The notes: generated by a model from the letters alone, not told the origin. A stretch of DNA of 64,000 bases from Paracentrotus lividus (GCA_940671915.1 CALNVZ010003433.1:26313981-26377980); one strand, 5' to 3'. Shown: positions 37,401 to 51,600, numbered from the stretch's first letter. Made by a program: numbers and translations.

Positions 37401-40400
37401 GTATTTCTTCGTTTTTCCTTCTTTTTTCCCTGTTCTATAACTTCGAGTATTTTCTCTGGAAAAGATGGTTCGGGCAGGTGTGGACACAAAACACAAATTA
37501 CACGTATTTTTGTGAACACAAAACACAAATTACGGGTATTTTGGTGATTGAAACAGTTCTTGTAAATTACGGGAATTTTTCCTGATCTGGTAGGTGTGAA
37601 TCCACCTTATGTGTAAAAATCGCTTTCAGGAGCCAAAGTTCCTACTCCAATTGTGTCTTATACAACTCATGATGAGTATTGATGAGGACCTTATCTGGTA
37701 TTAACAGTCAAATCTTTCTTGATTTTCAGCGTCTTTTCAGGGTCATGCACACATTCATTCTCTTGATCGGTTTGAAGAGATCATTCTAGAGTTTCAGCTC
37801 TACGTGGCCTTTTCAGAGTTTAATATGAGATTGATTTGAAGCATCTTCAATTTCAAAGAAAACACTAGATAATCTCTGAAGTCTGAATCAGGTTCACTTT
37901 TTTTTCTCATGGAATAGTACAATAATTGGTTGGTAGAGAGATCCTTCTAGAGGTTACTACTACGTGGCCTTCTCTCTGAGTGGATATAAAATTGATTTGT
38001 TTTGGCATTATTGGTCTACCCACCAATTCTATCCTATTTTATGCTGTCAAGTTTTATCTTCACCTCTCTCTACTTCCACTGTCTCTCCCATTCTCTCTCT
38101 CACTCTCTCTCTCTCTTTCTCTCCTTCGATCTACATGTATTGCCTTGCCTTCTTTTCTCTCAAGCACTTTCTGTTCTTTTGTGTCATATTTCTATTGCTT
38201 TTTTTTTTTACCTTTCCTTAGATTAGTAGTCCACTATTTTGGTCCTACTCTCTCTCTCCCTCTATTTCTTACTTTGTTTCCTTTTATTTTTTACCCCTCT
38301 CTTTATTTCTTTCTCCTTGTCTTTTACTCTATCTCCCTCTATGAACTTTAGCACCCCTTGTAGCCTATGCAATCTTGAGAATTACAAAGGTTTTGATAAT
38401 AATAAATACAGCCTTTATAATGCACCATTCTTCTAGTAAACTATTCAATCAGAGGCCAGATAAAATGTAAACAAATTGCAATTTATCTTTCAACTTTTTG
38501 AATCAAATACATGGGACTCATTACCTGTTTTCTTTTTGAAGAGTTACATTCAAAGATAATCACATCACTTGAGGTTACTGACAGCCTAGCATGACCCCTT
38601 AGAAGTACGTAGGCCTATATATCTGTTACACTTTTATAAAGTTTTGAAATGATTGGGCTACTTCAAAAACCATCAGTAGTAATCAGAAGAGACATTTCTA
38701 GATCTGTGCCTTGACCAATTCTGTTTCTACAATTTTTATGCTGAGAACAAGTTTGATGATTCACAGGGAGTTTCCTTGTTAACTTTCTTTGAGAAAGAGT
38801 GCTTTCCCACCCAACCCCCCCCCCCAAAAAAAGGACAAAAAACATCAAAAGCTTCTGCCCAAATATGACACCTAAAAAGTGCTATTAGTCTATTAGCATT
38901 GCTTTGAACAATGATTGGTAAATAAAATAAAATAAAATCATATCGTGTTATTGATTTTATTTATCTCTGATTTGAATCTCTTCTTTTTTTTTTCTTCAAA
39001 TTGAAGTCAATCATTTAAGAACTTTATAGAGGTGATATTCCTGAAAACTACATGTACATGTAGGTCTATAGGTCTATGAAGTTGGTGTTTCCATGGACAT
39101 AAGGTGGATTCACACCTGCCCGATCGGCAAAAATACCCGTAAATTACGGGAACTTTTCCAACCACCAAATTACGAGTAATTTGTTTAGCATGTTCACACC
39201 TGCCCGAACCGTCTTTTTCGGGAAAAATTCCCGAAGTTATAAACAAGGGAAGAAATAGAAAAAACAAAGAAATACATAAACAAAGCGGGGAAAGAAGGAA
39301 AAACAAAGAAATACATAAGGAACGAAAAGAAAGAAGGAAAAACAAAGAAATACATAAGAAAAGTAGGGAAAGAAGGAACAACAAAGAAATACATAAGGAA
39401 CGAAAAGAAAGAAGGAAAAACAAAGAAATACATAAGGAAAGAGAAGAAAGAAGGAAAAAAAACAAAGAAATATATAAGAAAAGCGGGGAAAGAAGGAAAA
39501 ACAAAGAAATACATAAGGAAAGAGAAGAAAAAAGGAAAACAAAGAAATACATAAGGAAAGAGCAAAAAGAAGGAAAACAAGGAAATACATAAGAAAAACG
39601 GGGAAAGAAGGAAAAACAAAGAAATACATAAGGAATGAGAAGAAAGAAGGAAAAACAAAGAAATACATAAGAAAAAGAAAGAGGGAATAGAAAGTTCCCG
39701 TAATTTATGTTCACACTACAAAAGTTCCCACGACCTTGGCGAAACTACGCATAGTTTTGACGAAGTACCTACTAATTTACGGGAATTTATCTTCGGGAAT
39801 ATTACGCGTAATTTGGTTTCACACTTGCAAAATTACGCGTAGTTTGTGATCGGGGTAAAAATACCCGATCAGAGATTACGGGAACTTTTCCAGATCGGGC
39901 AGGTGTGAATCCACCTATACAGTACTACTTTCTGACCTATATAGGCCTATATTGTCATTGACATTTTGTTAAAATAATAAGCCCTCTATGCTAAATAATT
40001 CAATTTTTACATACATGTTTAGGCATACTCTGTACTGTTGACCAACCTGTCGCAAAATAACACTTCATCTTGTGAGTGATCTTCCAAGCAGTGTCTATAC
40101 CTGCAGGCCTGTTAACAGGAAGATGTGCTTCCTCATTATGTTGCCATAGAAACCCCATCCCAGGAGCTATGATACCTCCTCCCATTAAGGTCAAAGGTCA
40201 GGGTCATGTACTTCAAAGTATCAAGTGTGTTAGGCTTCTGTACCAGACTGGTATGTTCGAAAAGGATTTGGGTAAACAGAGGGGCAGGAAGACAATATTC
40301 TAATTTGCAATTTCAATTGTATTGACAGAATGCTGAGGAGGTCTATAAAGGGTTTTATCCAAACGCAAGATAGCCAACTACATTCTCTACAGTAGGCCTA

Positions 40401-42573
40401 TGCATGGTGATCTGTTGATGTTATAATTGTCCATCTATCATCCAGGTTTACTGGTTCTAAATCAGAGAGCCTGTGCGTGAGGTCTAGCCTGAAATGCAAT
40501 CCAGCAAATTAGGGCTGGACTTGGGCACATACACGGACAGGTTTTGGTGGGATCATGTTGCTATTTTTCAACAATAGATTGTTTAGATCCAGCAACCATT
40601 ACATGTATAGGCCTACATCACACTTTGTTACTCTAAATTCAGTTCTTTGCATCAGCATAATTATATTTCAAGACATCTCAGTAAGCTTTCAGCCTATCTA
40701 CAGTCATATTCTGCTGCAGTTATTGATCAAATCTACACCTTATAATCACACGTTTTTATTTGCATTTGTGTCTGAATTCAAAGACTGGTGGAGTTAGCTT
40801 TTCATTGCCATCTCATAATACTGTCTCCAAAGCATTTAAAATCACAGTCACACTCAGGCAATTCCAAACCCACTCTAAAAGAGCAATGATCGACCTCTAC
40901 TATTTTGCTCTTGAAGACTAAAAAATGCAAACCCTCCCCTGATGATGTGAGCTGAAATTTTACCCAAGTGAGCAAGCTACATTGTACATTGTATCCGAGA
41001 GAAAGGCCTGATATTTGTGATTGGGCTAATTATTGGATCAGAAATAGCATGATATTTGAAGATATTGGTTAAGTGCAGGAGCACTTATTGTGACCGAGGA
41101 ATACCACTGAAATTCCATCTGATTATCTCATCTAGTATTGAAAAGTTCACTTACCAAGTCTATCTGATGCAATTAGACCCTTTCACACTCAAGAAAAGAA
41201 GTGAGATGGGTGCCATATTTGAAATAAAAAATTATTTAGGACTATTTATTTATCATTTTTGTTAGGGGGAACGAGTTTTCTTTTATTCGCTTTTGGGGAA
41301 AAGTTACAATATAAGTACATGTCTATGCAGTGGCGGATCCAGGAAATGAAAATAGAGGGGGCGCTAGCCATGATACGGGTGTGAGCCGCCAAATTTTCTA
41401 ATTTTAACATGTACAGTGAATGAGTGACCCGCCCGGATCTGCCACTGCTATGATTTTTTTTTAAACAGTTAAGCTTGGTTGCAGCTTTGTCCTATAGCCT
41501 AGGCCTATTAGTTTCTCTGGAGACATGTTGAAACTTTTGTAGATCTCCATTCTCAAATGCAGAATGAAATGCCTTTTCCTGTGGTTTGGGGTCTGAATAT
41601 TTATACTAGGTTGTGGCAGACTGTTGAGTCTAGCTCTTTTTTATTTTAATATCAATCTCCCAAAGGGAAACATTTTTATGATAAATATTTGGGGAGCTGT
41701 CAAAGATAATAGTTTCATGATTTTGCAATTTCGCTCAAAATCGGACCTGGACAATATGAAAGAAAATGATTTTCCACTTGAGTGTCATAATGTCAGATAT
41801 ATTTTACTTGATTTATTTTACAGCTGTGGAAGGTTGAGCTTTGATACCTTTCTAGTTGGGAATGTCTTTTGTAGGGCGTCAGACGGGCTATCAAATGTGC
41901 AGATTTCTACAACATAACCTGGAAAAAAATGCCCCCTGAAATGTGGTTTTGAGGGGAGTAAAATATCAAAGTAAAACAAAAAAGAGCAAAATAATGTGAC
42001 TTATAGCTGTCAAAGGGTCATTCAGCAAACAACATTAATTTTTCAGTCATTACTGGAACCCAACATTTTTGCATCTTTGCATATGTCATAATTTGTAGCA
42101 CAAAAGAGGTTGAGTTTTCTCTTCTTCCCCCCCCCCCTAAATCTCTATACCCACGCAAGTTCTTATGATTTTATTGAAAAATATGACAAAGTTTGACTGC
42201 ATTTGGCAGGCTAAGATGTAAGGGCAGTGTAGTTTGTCTTGGAAATCACCTCTTTAAAATAATTTGTTGTTTTCAGTGTTAATTTTCTGCTGAGAACAAT
42301 ATGAAATACAAAAGGATAGCTGTGTAATTGTGTAATAGTTCATTGACAAGCTTCAGTTCTTTCTGTTCACTTTTTTTCCTGAGAGGTTAAAATTTAATTA
42401 GTAATTGACACAACAATTTTTTATATGAAATTACTGGAGATTTGAGGCTTACAAACATTTGGCTTTGATTTTTTCTCTTCTTCAAAATTTTCCATTCAAC
42501 CTTGATGGAATCCTTTTATAGGCATTTTATAAATATCTACTTGTTCTGTGGAATGCAGTGGTATATATAATAG

Positions 42574-42607
<34 letters not shown>

Positions 42608-45600
42608 GATTCAACCAACAATCTGCAGGAAAATATATTGACAGCTTACATTATTTTAAGAGCTTAAAGCTGGTGTATAGTTTCGGGAGAAAGAAAAAAT
42701 TATTTTGATTCACATTAAGATAAATTATGATAGATTGAATCCAATAACTATAATAATGCAAATTATAGTACTTGAAATCTCGTTTTAGTGTCTTTATTTC
42801 ATAATATAAGGATAAAAAAGATGAGTCGGGGACCCGTCTCAGGTTAGCGCTCACGTGGAAAACCAATGGGGATTCTCTTGTGTGGGTGTTACACACAGAT
42901 CGTTCGCACTAATTCACGCCGTAACCTCGGGCGTGCGAACCTGTCGGCAGAGGTCTAAACGGCAGTTGGATTGCGCTATATTCAAACCTTATAAATGAAA
43001 TTCATCGGAAATATTGAAAGGAATGTCACAAGATATCTCACACATGTCTTTTAGTGCAATGTGGACAACATGTAACTACATTTGATCAGTTTTGTGCCAA
43101 TTCCTTTTTTGCTACCAAAACTATACACCAGGTTTAAAGTTGGGGTATCGTTTTGGTAAATCTGAAAATACACACTTGCAAAGATGAATTGAGGGTTTTA
43201 TTGTTTAAAAAACCAAATCTAGAAACCAAATAAATATTTAGGCCTACATCAATTTAAAAGATGTCATTTATTCAAAAAATCCAGATCTGGGATATTCAAA
43301 TTTTCACTTTTTGATTTAAAAAAACACAACAAAACAAATGCTTGTTTTGAAGGGCCTAAACCGAGCCTTGTATCTAAAAAATAATGTCATGGCAGTTAAT
43401 AGGTACGGGATCTGATTTAGGTCAAATTTCAATTTTCTCAAAGATTTGAAATGTAAAAAAATGGAGATGAACATTCACTGTGCTTGTGTACAGTTATATT
43501 TTAGAATCTTACTATACAATACCCCAGCTTTAAAACATATGTCTCATAAGAAAAACATATTTTCCAAACCTAGATATGGGTTTCTTGTTGTCTAGTTTTA
43601 CAAGCTATTTGGTTGGATGCAATATTTTAGCTGTACATGTATATAAGTTGCAACAAAGAAGTGTATATAGTTTTTTTTTCTTTCTTTTTTGTTGTTGTTG
43701 TTGATGGAATGCTATAGAAAAATTTGTTGACAATTTGAATTTCCTTGCTTGTGCGATACATAATTACCCCCATAGTTGAGCATCTGTTTACTTTTTTTTG
43801 TGATGGCTAGGCCTATCCAAGATTATGATGCCCAACTCGGGGTAGCTTTGTTTCCAATGAACAAAGAATGTTTAGCCAGGATTTGTCAGATCGTAATTAG
43901 AAGTATTGTGATAAACTACATTTGTAGTTTTTTTTTTTCTTCTTTTTTTTTTTTCTTATGACTAAAGTGATTTTTCAAGTGCTTTTCTTTTTGTTTCAGT
44001 TTATTGAGTGTGTGTGATGAAGATATTGTAAATACACTTTAAAATGTTTAAACCTGTAATTATCGCCTGTATCTTCAACTATTAAGAAAAAGATTACTGT
44101 GTGAGTTCTTGCCATTTCACAGTGCCCATTAGTCTTGCCAAACTTTTTAACACAGTATACAATGCATAGGGTAGTTTGGAGCACAAGGATATTGTGTTAA
44201 TTGCTTTTTATAGTAAAAGCATATGTTCATTTTTAACCAATTCATATTGCAAACTTATGAATGATTTTTTTTCTCTTAACTTGTTCTTGTTTATTCTTTA
44301 GTTGCAAAAGTGAAAATATTATTTTCAGTATTTCTTTGACATAGTTTAAGCTATCTGATTTATTTCCCTTTTCATTAATTTTAATAGGTTTGTTTTGTTA
44401 ATTAGCATGCACATAACATGACAGGGTCCTTTGAGCAGTAACTAGTCATAGGGAATCTTGATGAAATGTTTTACTAGGATTAGGACCCATGTTTAATTGA
44501 ATGTTCTATTTCAGGGATCTAGGCTTAAAATGTAAGGGGGGCAGTGGCATGCTAAATGTGGGTGCGTGTTATCACCCCTGTACTGGTGTGCTCTGCTTAT
44601 GTTCATACATTGTTAAAATGTTTTCATGATTTGTAAAAAAAATGAAACAAATTTGTTATATTCTTGGAAATGTAATAAAACGATTTATGTCTTTTAAAAC
44701 AAATCTAAAAACTAAAACGAATGTCAAATGAATTACTCCTTTATATGAAGTGACAGTTTGACAGTCCACTCCTATTAGAGCAAGCATGGATGCTACAAGA
44801 TTCTGTTAGAATGAGCCAGTTCTTTGAGTACAATGAAAACAATGTGAAAACGCACTTTTTCTCTACGGTATTACAATATTTCATCATATCAAGGCATTTG
44901 GCTTCATCCTTGGTACCTTGTTATAACAGGAGTGGTCTGTTACGGCAACTTAGTTTAGTCATGAAAGTTGAGTTTGTACCAGGGGTCACATGAGATATGT
45001 TGTAAATACTAAGGTGTTTTTTTTTAAACAAGGACAAACTTGTCATTGCCTTACCATCATAACATTTGTAATTAACATGTTATAAGATCCCTCAATCAGG
45101 ACCAACAGGTGTACATAAGAAATGTGTGACATTCTACATTCATTTTGGGGGACACCAGCCACCTGACCCATAATTTGAACAGGAAAAAAAATGCTATTTG
45201 TTTTTTTTTTCTAGTTTTCTTGGAACCACACCAAATAGCTAAGGTACCTTCCCAAAAGTTAAAGCCGCGGCTTGCTGCGTGAACGCCGCACAGCGGGCTT
45301 ATAGGCAGGATATACCGTTCCCCTAGTATTATTCTTCAATTGACTTCATTATAAAGCGCCGCTGTGCGGCGTTCACGCAGCGGGCCGCAGCTTTAACTTT
45401 TGGGAAGGTACCTAAATGGGTACCTTAATTCATGAGCAAAAACCGTTGCAATCACCTGCGATATAATAACAAAAGCAAAAGAGGGGCGGAGTGAAAGAGG
45501 AATTGTGAAGGAAGAGATGGGGAAATGGTAAAGAAGTAAGACATGCATAGAATGAGGGAAAGAGGAGGAGAAAAAATTGAGTGCATCGTATGTAAGACTG

Positions 45601-48600
45601 AGTTGAATAAGTTCAAGTAAAATGAGAATTCAGAACATTTATAACTCATATTAGATTACACATTGTATATAACAAGTCTTTTCTTGAGTCTTTCTTTTAT
45701 ATTAGTGCCAATTAATGGAGGGATCCCTCTGTAGACCAAGGAGGAAAGGCCGGGCCAAATGAAAAGCCGTAAGTCCTTTCTCCCACTTTCCTTCCAAATA
45801 TTTATCTCAATTACATAATGGAATAAAACAAGTACTCAAGAAACATTTTAACATTAAAAATTATTGAAGTTAAATTGTGCAAATATAATATTCATGCCTT
45901 GTACATTTATAGAAATTCAATTTTGAAAAAGGAGAGTGGGAGAAAGGGCACAAGGCTTCTTAAATCGTCATTTTGCACATATTTTGAAATCCTTTACAAC
46001 GTGTTTGTTTCATTTGAGAAACCCCTAAATCAAAATAAAGTGTACATGACATAGATTTATCATTGTTCAATGTCTTTCTTTTACATGCATTTTATTGTAC
46101 AAAATTATTTTTCCCCCACTACTTTCTCCCTTTTTTCAAAATGTTTGTTTTTAACACATATATCAATTTATGATTATTCTGATTTATAAATTGTGTGCTC
46201 TTTGAATATAATATTTTGATAAACCAAACATGTATGATATAAACGCTGTACTAGTTTTGTACCACATTTTAAATTGTTGAATACTGTTATGTTTTATAGT
46301 AGAAAGCTGCAATAGGCATGGGCATTCCAAAATTTGAGTGGGTAAAGTATTCAATGTAGTATAGTTCTTTTGTTATTGCACCTAAGATTTTCTCGCAATT
46401 TACACCAACTTTTCACTTAGGTTTTCGGATGACACACCCATCGAGTGTTTGTGTGCATAGTGGAGCTTTTTTTAATTCAAAATTTTTTTTGGGGGGGTTG
46501 GTTCAAATTTGAGGACCTGTGTATTATAATACATTTACCTGTTGCCGTGTCATGGCAAGCCCTGCCTATTTTATTAACAGTATTTCTGGACCATAAGTTG
46601 ATAGCTAAGAAGAGTAGCAGGCAATTAATCTATTTATACATCATATCAAATTAACATATCTCTTTCTCACTGTTTTTCTATCTCAATCAGTTCCTGAATC
46701 CTGATAAGGACATTGAAGTTGAGGACGGGTCTGGGCCAGATTATCTTGGAGCCGAGCCGATTGACCCAAAGGAAGTGAACCTCAAGGCCAACGGAGAGTA
46801 TGATGGGAAGGAAGATGAGGAGGAAGATGTCGAGGCACTTCTTGAGAAAGCTAAAGAGAGGATCGCTCATGAAAATGAGGACGTCTCTGCCAAGTACTCC
46901 CAAGATCTTAACAGCGGGGGAGAAGCATCGTCCAGTCAAGGTAACAGTGATGCTGATTTCCCTCAAAGTGAGGGTGGAGGAGGAGGAGGTGATATGAGGA
47001 CCAAGATTCTAACCGGTATGAAGAAGATTATGCAGAACCTGATGGGATCCAGCGAAGAGGAGAGCGAGCGCCTTCTGATCCAGCTTGCCAGAGAACCAAA
47101 GTCAAGTGACGTCAGAGAAAAGGTCAAGGTCGCTATCGAGAAGATGATGGCAAGTAGTGACACAGAGAAAGCCTTTCCCCGGGAGCAGCTAAAGAGCATG
47201 ATCCAGGGCCTGTCCCAGGGGAACTTGTTGGACGACTTGCAGGGAAAAGATGACGCAGTAGGGAAGAAGGAGAATTTTGATCAAGAGGTGATCGGAAAGG
47301 ATGGGGAACGGATGTTGTTTCCTAGCAACCAGGAGCATAGGATGCTGGATGATAAGGATTATGACCCATTGAAAGGTCTGGATAGGAAGGAGTACTTTGA
47401 TTGGGTGAATCCACCAGGTTTTAATATCGAGGCAGGAGCTCCTGGGTCGCTGGAAGAAGATGAGGATAATGAGGAGGATGCTGAGAATCATGGTTACCTT
47501 GATGATGATGAAGATGAGGAAATCATGGGAGACGTAGAGTTTTACCCGTCAGATGAAGAGGAACCCTCGGAAGATGACAACGCCAAGATGGATGAGACTG
47601 AGAACGAAACAAACCTGGAGTATGGTCAAGAGAAGGATGAGGTGAAAGACGAGTTCTGCCTGCCAGGGGAGGAGTGCAAGGATAGTCCCTCCCATCCTAC
47701 AAAGTACTTGGAGGAACAGCAAATCCTCTCTGATCATTCACAAATGGAACAACAAGAGGAACAGGAAATAGATGATAAAATTCACCATGACAACGAGATG
47801 ACGACTCGAGATGAGACAGGAGATGCTGGAAATATGGTAGAGGAAACTGATCACGGAAAACAAGAAGATGATGATAAAGATGAAGAAATCAAACAAACAG
47901 AGGAAGAAGAAGATGATGAAAGGGGTGTGAAAGAAAAAGAGGGAGAAGACATTGACGATGATGATGTGGGAGGATGTGAGTGGAGTGAAGATGATGAGGA
48001 ATGTATTGAAGAGGAGGAGACGGTTTATCCTCATCGTGAACTGACATCGGAAGAGAAGAGGGTTCAGAAACTCTTGGATGGGGAGGTTACACAGGAAACC
48101 AAAGAATGGATGAAGGAGGTGATGACCATTGAGGAGAATGCTTACTTTCTCTTGAAAGACCTACCGGTAAGATATCTATTTTGTAAGATACTTTTCAAAC
48201 GTTTATCAGAAAGTTGTGTTCTTGGATAACTATTGCTCTACAGTCATCCCTAATACTAATTGAATGTCTAATTTCAGCCCTGGATTAATTACCATGTAAT
48301 AATCATAAAAACTCTATAAAACCTGATCATAAGGAGCTTAGGCTTATAATTGCAACTCTTACATGTACTATTATTTTGAATTTCAGATCAAATTAGCCTG
48401 AAGCAAGAGTCTTCATGTGATATATTGTTGTACCTTATCAGAATTCTTTTCTTCTAGCGAAAAGTTAACACAGGAGAGCAGAGCAATTAACTTCTGTTAA
48501 AAGTCAAAGGGGCTTTGGTATAATGCAAGAGCTGTATTAAAACACAGTAAAATGATAAAAGGTTCAGGCAGCTTACTGAAACATTATTCTCTCATTCTAT

Positions 48601-51600
48601 TGATTTGAAATACATCATCAGATCTCACGATTGTCTTGAACACCTTTTTTTATGCCTCCGCCACCGAAGGTGGTGCCGGAGGCATCATGTTTTCGGGTTG
48701 TCCGTCCGTCCGTACGTCCGTACGTCCCGTTAACTCGTTATCGCGATATCTCAAGAACCGCTTGAGATATGAACTTCAAACTGAGGGATAGTATGTATCA
48801 TCATAGGAAGACGATCTGATTAGATTTTGGAGTATGTAGGTCAAAGGTCAAGGGTCACAGAGGTCAAATTGTGAAATTCCATGTAAATTAGTTCGTTATC
48901 GCGATATCTCAAGAACCAGTTGAGATATGAGCTTCAAACTTAGTGGTAGTATGCATCATCAATGGAAGACGATCTGTTTAGATTTTGGAGTATGTAGGTC
49001 AAAGGTCAAGGGTCACAGAGGTCGAATTGTGAAATTCCATGTAAATTAGTTCGTTATCGCGATATCTCAAGAACCAGTTGAGATATGAGCTTCAAACTTA
49101 GTGGTAGTATGCATCATCAACGGAAGACGATCTGTTCAGATTTTGGAGTATGTAGGTTTAAGGTCAAGGGTCACAGAGGTCAAATTGTGAAATTCTATGT
49201 ATTGAGTTTCATTTTCACGATATCTTGAGTACCAGTTGAGATATGAGCTTCAAACTTATAGGTAGTATGTATAACCATTGGAAGATGATCTGTTTCAATT
49301 TTGGAGTATGTAGGTCAAAGGTCAAGGGTCACAGAGGTCAAAATGTCAGACTTGTGCCCTATCCCAATGTGCCATATATTTCTGATCTGGCAATGGCGGA
49401 GGCATATATTTCGACCGTGCGCGGTCGAGGATTCATCTTGTTTTTACAGGAATTAGAAATAGTGATGAGCTCATGATTCTCTTGAACATATTTTTTATAG
49501 GAATTAGAAACGATGATGACTGACGATCAGTTGAATGGATCGAACCGTGTGGTGGCTGATGGGATTGCTGCTGATCAGGAGTGCTCCGCATTGCTTCAAC
49601 TCCTAGATGTAAGTTCATCTTTTTGACCTTTGACCTTAACCAAATTGTTTTGTTTACAGAGCACACCTTGTACAGTCTATTCCCGTTAAATGCATCAAGA
49701 TTTTGTTAAGATGAGGCAATTCTCCTGGTTTCAATTTCAAACATGTGCACATGTGTTTTTACTTTGTGTTCAGTATGCCAGTATACCAAGATTTTTATTT
49801 AAAAAAGTAATTTGCTTGGTCCAATGCAACTGATAAAAGAAAATTTTTCTATGCTCTAAATTACCAATTTTCGAAAATCGCCCCCCTCTTCCCCCCCCCA
49901 AAAAAAAAAATACAACCAAACAAAGAAGTCTCTTGTAAAGAAGATTTTACTTTTTTTTACACATTACATGTATATAAATGCTATTTATGTATGAAAACAT
50001 TTGTTTTGGTACCATAGTACTTATAGGTCTGCAGAGGGGGAAAAAAAAAAAAAAAAAAAAAAAAAAATCAAAAATTGAACTAAGATAAAAACAGCTAGGG
50101 GCTGTTCTGGGAATTTCAAGGGACGTTAGGCAACCTCTGCCATGAGCCACTCCTCCCACCCCCCCCCCCCCCCACATCCTTCTGTGCAATTTTCCCATGC
50201 TTATTTAGTGATTAAAAGTCTTCATGTTGTTGATTTTCTTCTGAGTCTATTTATATGTTGAATAGAGCGAGGCCAAGCAAGGAGATGGCTACAAAGGAAA
50301 GAAGAGCCCTCACACCAGGTACGAGAACTTTGAAGGACTCACTGTCAAAGATGCAGTTGATGTAAGTAATATTATACTGTCATTGATTGACTGTGCAGTG
50401 TACATGAATGGACTTTCACAACAAATATCGATTACCTAATCATGTCTTGGTACTGACTCTTAACTTCTTGAACCAAATGTACAACTTTCATATATTTATG
50501 GTTCAAACATTGATTTAGTATGTAAATGTACATCAATGGACTTTCACAAATGAATATCAATTACATAATCATGTCTAGGTACTGACTTATAATTTCTTGA
50601 ACAAAAAATATAACTTTTATATTTTTATGGTTAAAAAAGAATTGATCTTTACATAGGTGAGTGAATTGCCAGAGCAACTGATAGTTTTGTATAATACAGT
50701 TGTGCTGTTATCTGTTTTTGATGCCGATCATGATGCCTATTCTAAAAATATCAACAAATACATACATGTAGCTACATACTTATCTTGATTTTGCTAGTTG
50801 TATCCCTCCATTTCATTTCACCAAGAGAATGTGTAATTTCCTGTTGATACATTTATAACCTTGTACTTTTTCTCTGTTTTGTTCTCCTTATTGTATGAAT
50901 TCCAGGCTGCCCAAGCTGGTCGAATCCCACTGCTCTATCCTACCATCTATATGCATCTTGCTGAGAGGTCCCGTCAATATCTACAGCGTCACTTTCAACT
51001 TAAGACACATCTGTTCTTCTCCTTCACTCATCTCGTCTGTCGGTCCGCTGGGCCAGGTATCTTTAAAGCATGTAAGACACACCTTAGCCTTTCTCTCCAT
51101 CCGTTTGTCTGTCTGTTTGTATGTATGTCCATTGTCTGTAAGTCTATCCATCTATGTTGGTGTAAGAAATGCCTTTTACATGAGAACTCCTTATTGTTTT
51201 TTTTTTATAACCGGATATTTGTAAAAAAGAGACAATTTTTAATAGTAGGCAAAACTTTTTAAGTTCCTTTTTTTATTATGTTTCACAGACTAAAACAACA
51301 AATTTGCTGTACATTACCTTATACTATTCTTGTCTTAATATTTTGTTTTCTCTTGAAAGGAGAATACTGAACACTTAAGATGTTTAGATGATGAATATAC
51401 TACAATACTTTTCTTTTATCAAAATGCTTGGCAAAAAGAAAATTATGTCCAAAATCAACAGCCAACCAAAAAGGTAAATACATTTATACATATACATTAA
51501 ATCATGATATCTTTTTTTTTTTTAAATAAAATATTTGTCTCAAATTGGGTATGTTACCTCTGCGTGTTTGCAAATGAAAAACAAATCATATATCTCTCTG

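Larger units (their letters stand above)
28885..46690. other. P3H intron 5 (18 kb): non-coding, MITE-rich
   Basis: The first part may be 3' UTR of the long exon-5 transcript; the first canonical AATAAA I noted is at 31102-31107. Inverted-repeat elements are listed separately. Elsewhere are AT-rich DNA, G/C homopolymer runs (30200, 30871, 30962, 36419, 42128), a (CCA)n near 34633-34655, T/G-rich DNA at 36510-36600, (CT)n at 38083-38125 and a 25-base T run at 42579. I looked for further P3H exons and found none. Confidence 0.65.

Noticed and set aside
39244..39690. CRISPR-like periodic array
   Set aside because: Units are contiguous without unique spacers, the DNA is eukaryotic and intronic, and the period belongs to a MITE minisatellite.
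39007..39714. Open frames of 235, 154 and 143 codons on the minus strand with a repeated FLCISLFFLLS pattern resembling membrane segments
   Set aside because: The repetition is the 42-bp minisatellite inside MITE copy 2 read in three frames; all three frames being open shows absence of coding selection.
40000..46690. Missing P3H exons in the 18-kb intron 5
   Set aside because: Short open frames there lack splice signals in the required phase and any leprecan-like motif; phase agreement between the exon 5 donor at 28420 and exon 6 makes an extra exon unnecessary.
47738..48034. Minus-strand hydrophobic frame (Phe/Ile-rich) under exon 6
   Set aside because: It is the shadow of the acidic GAT/GAA codons of exon 6.
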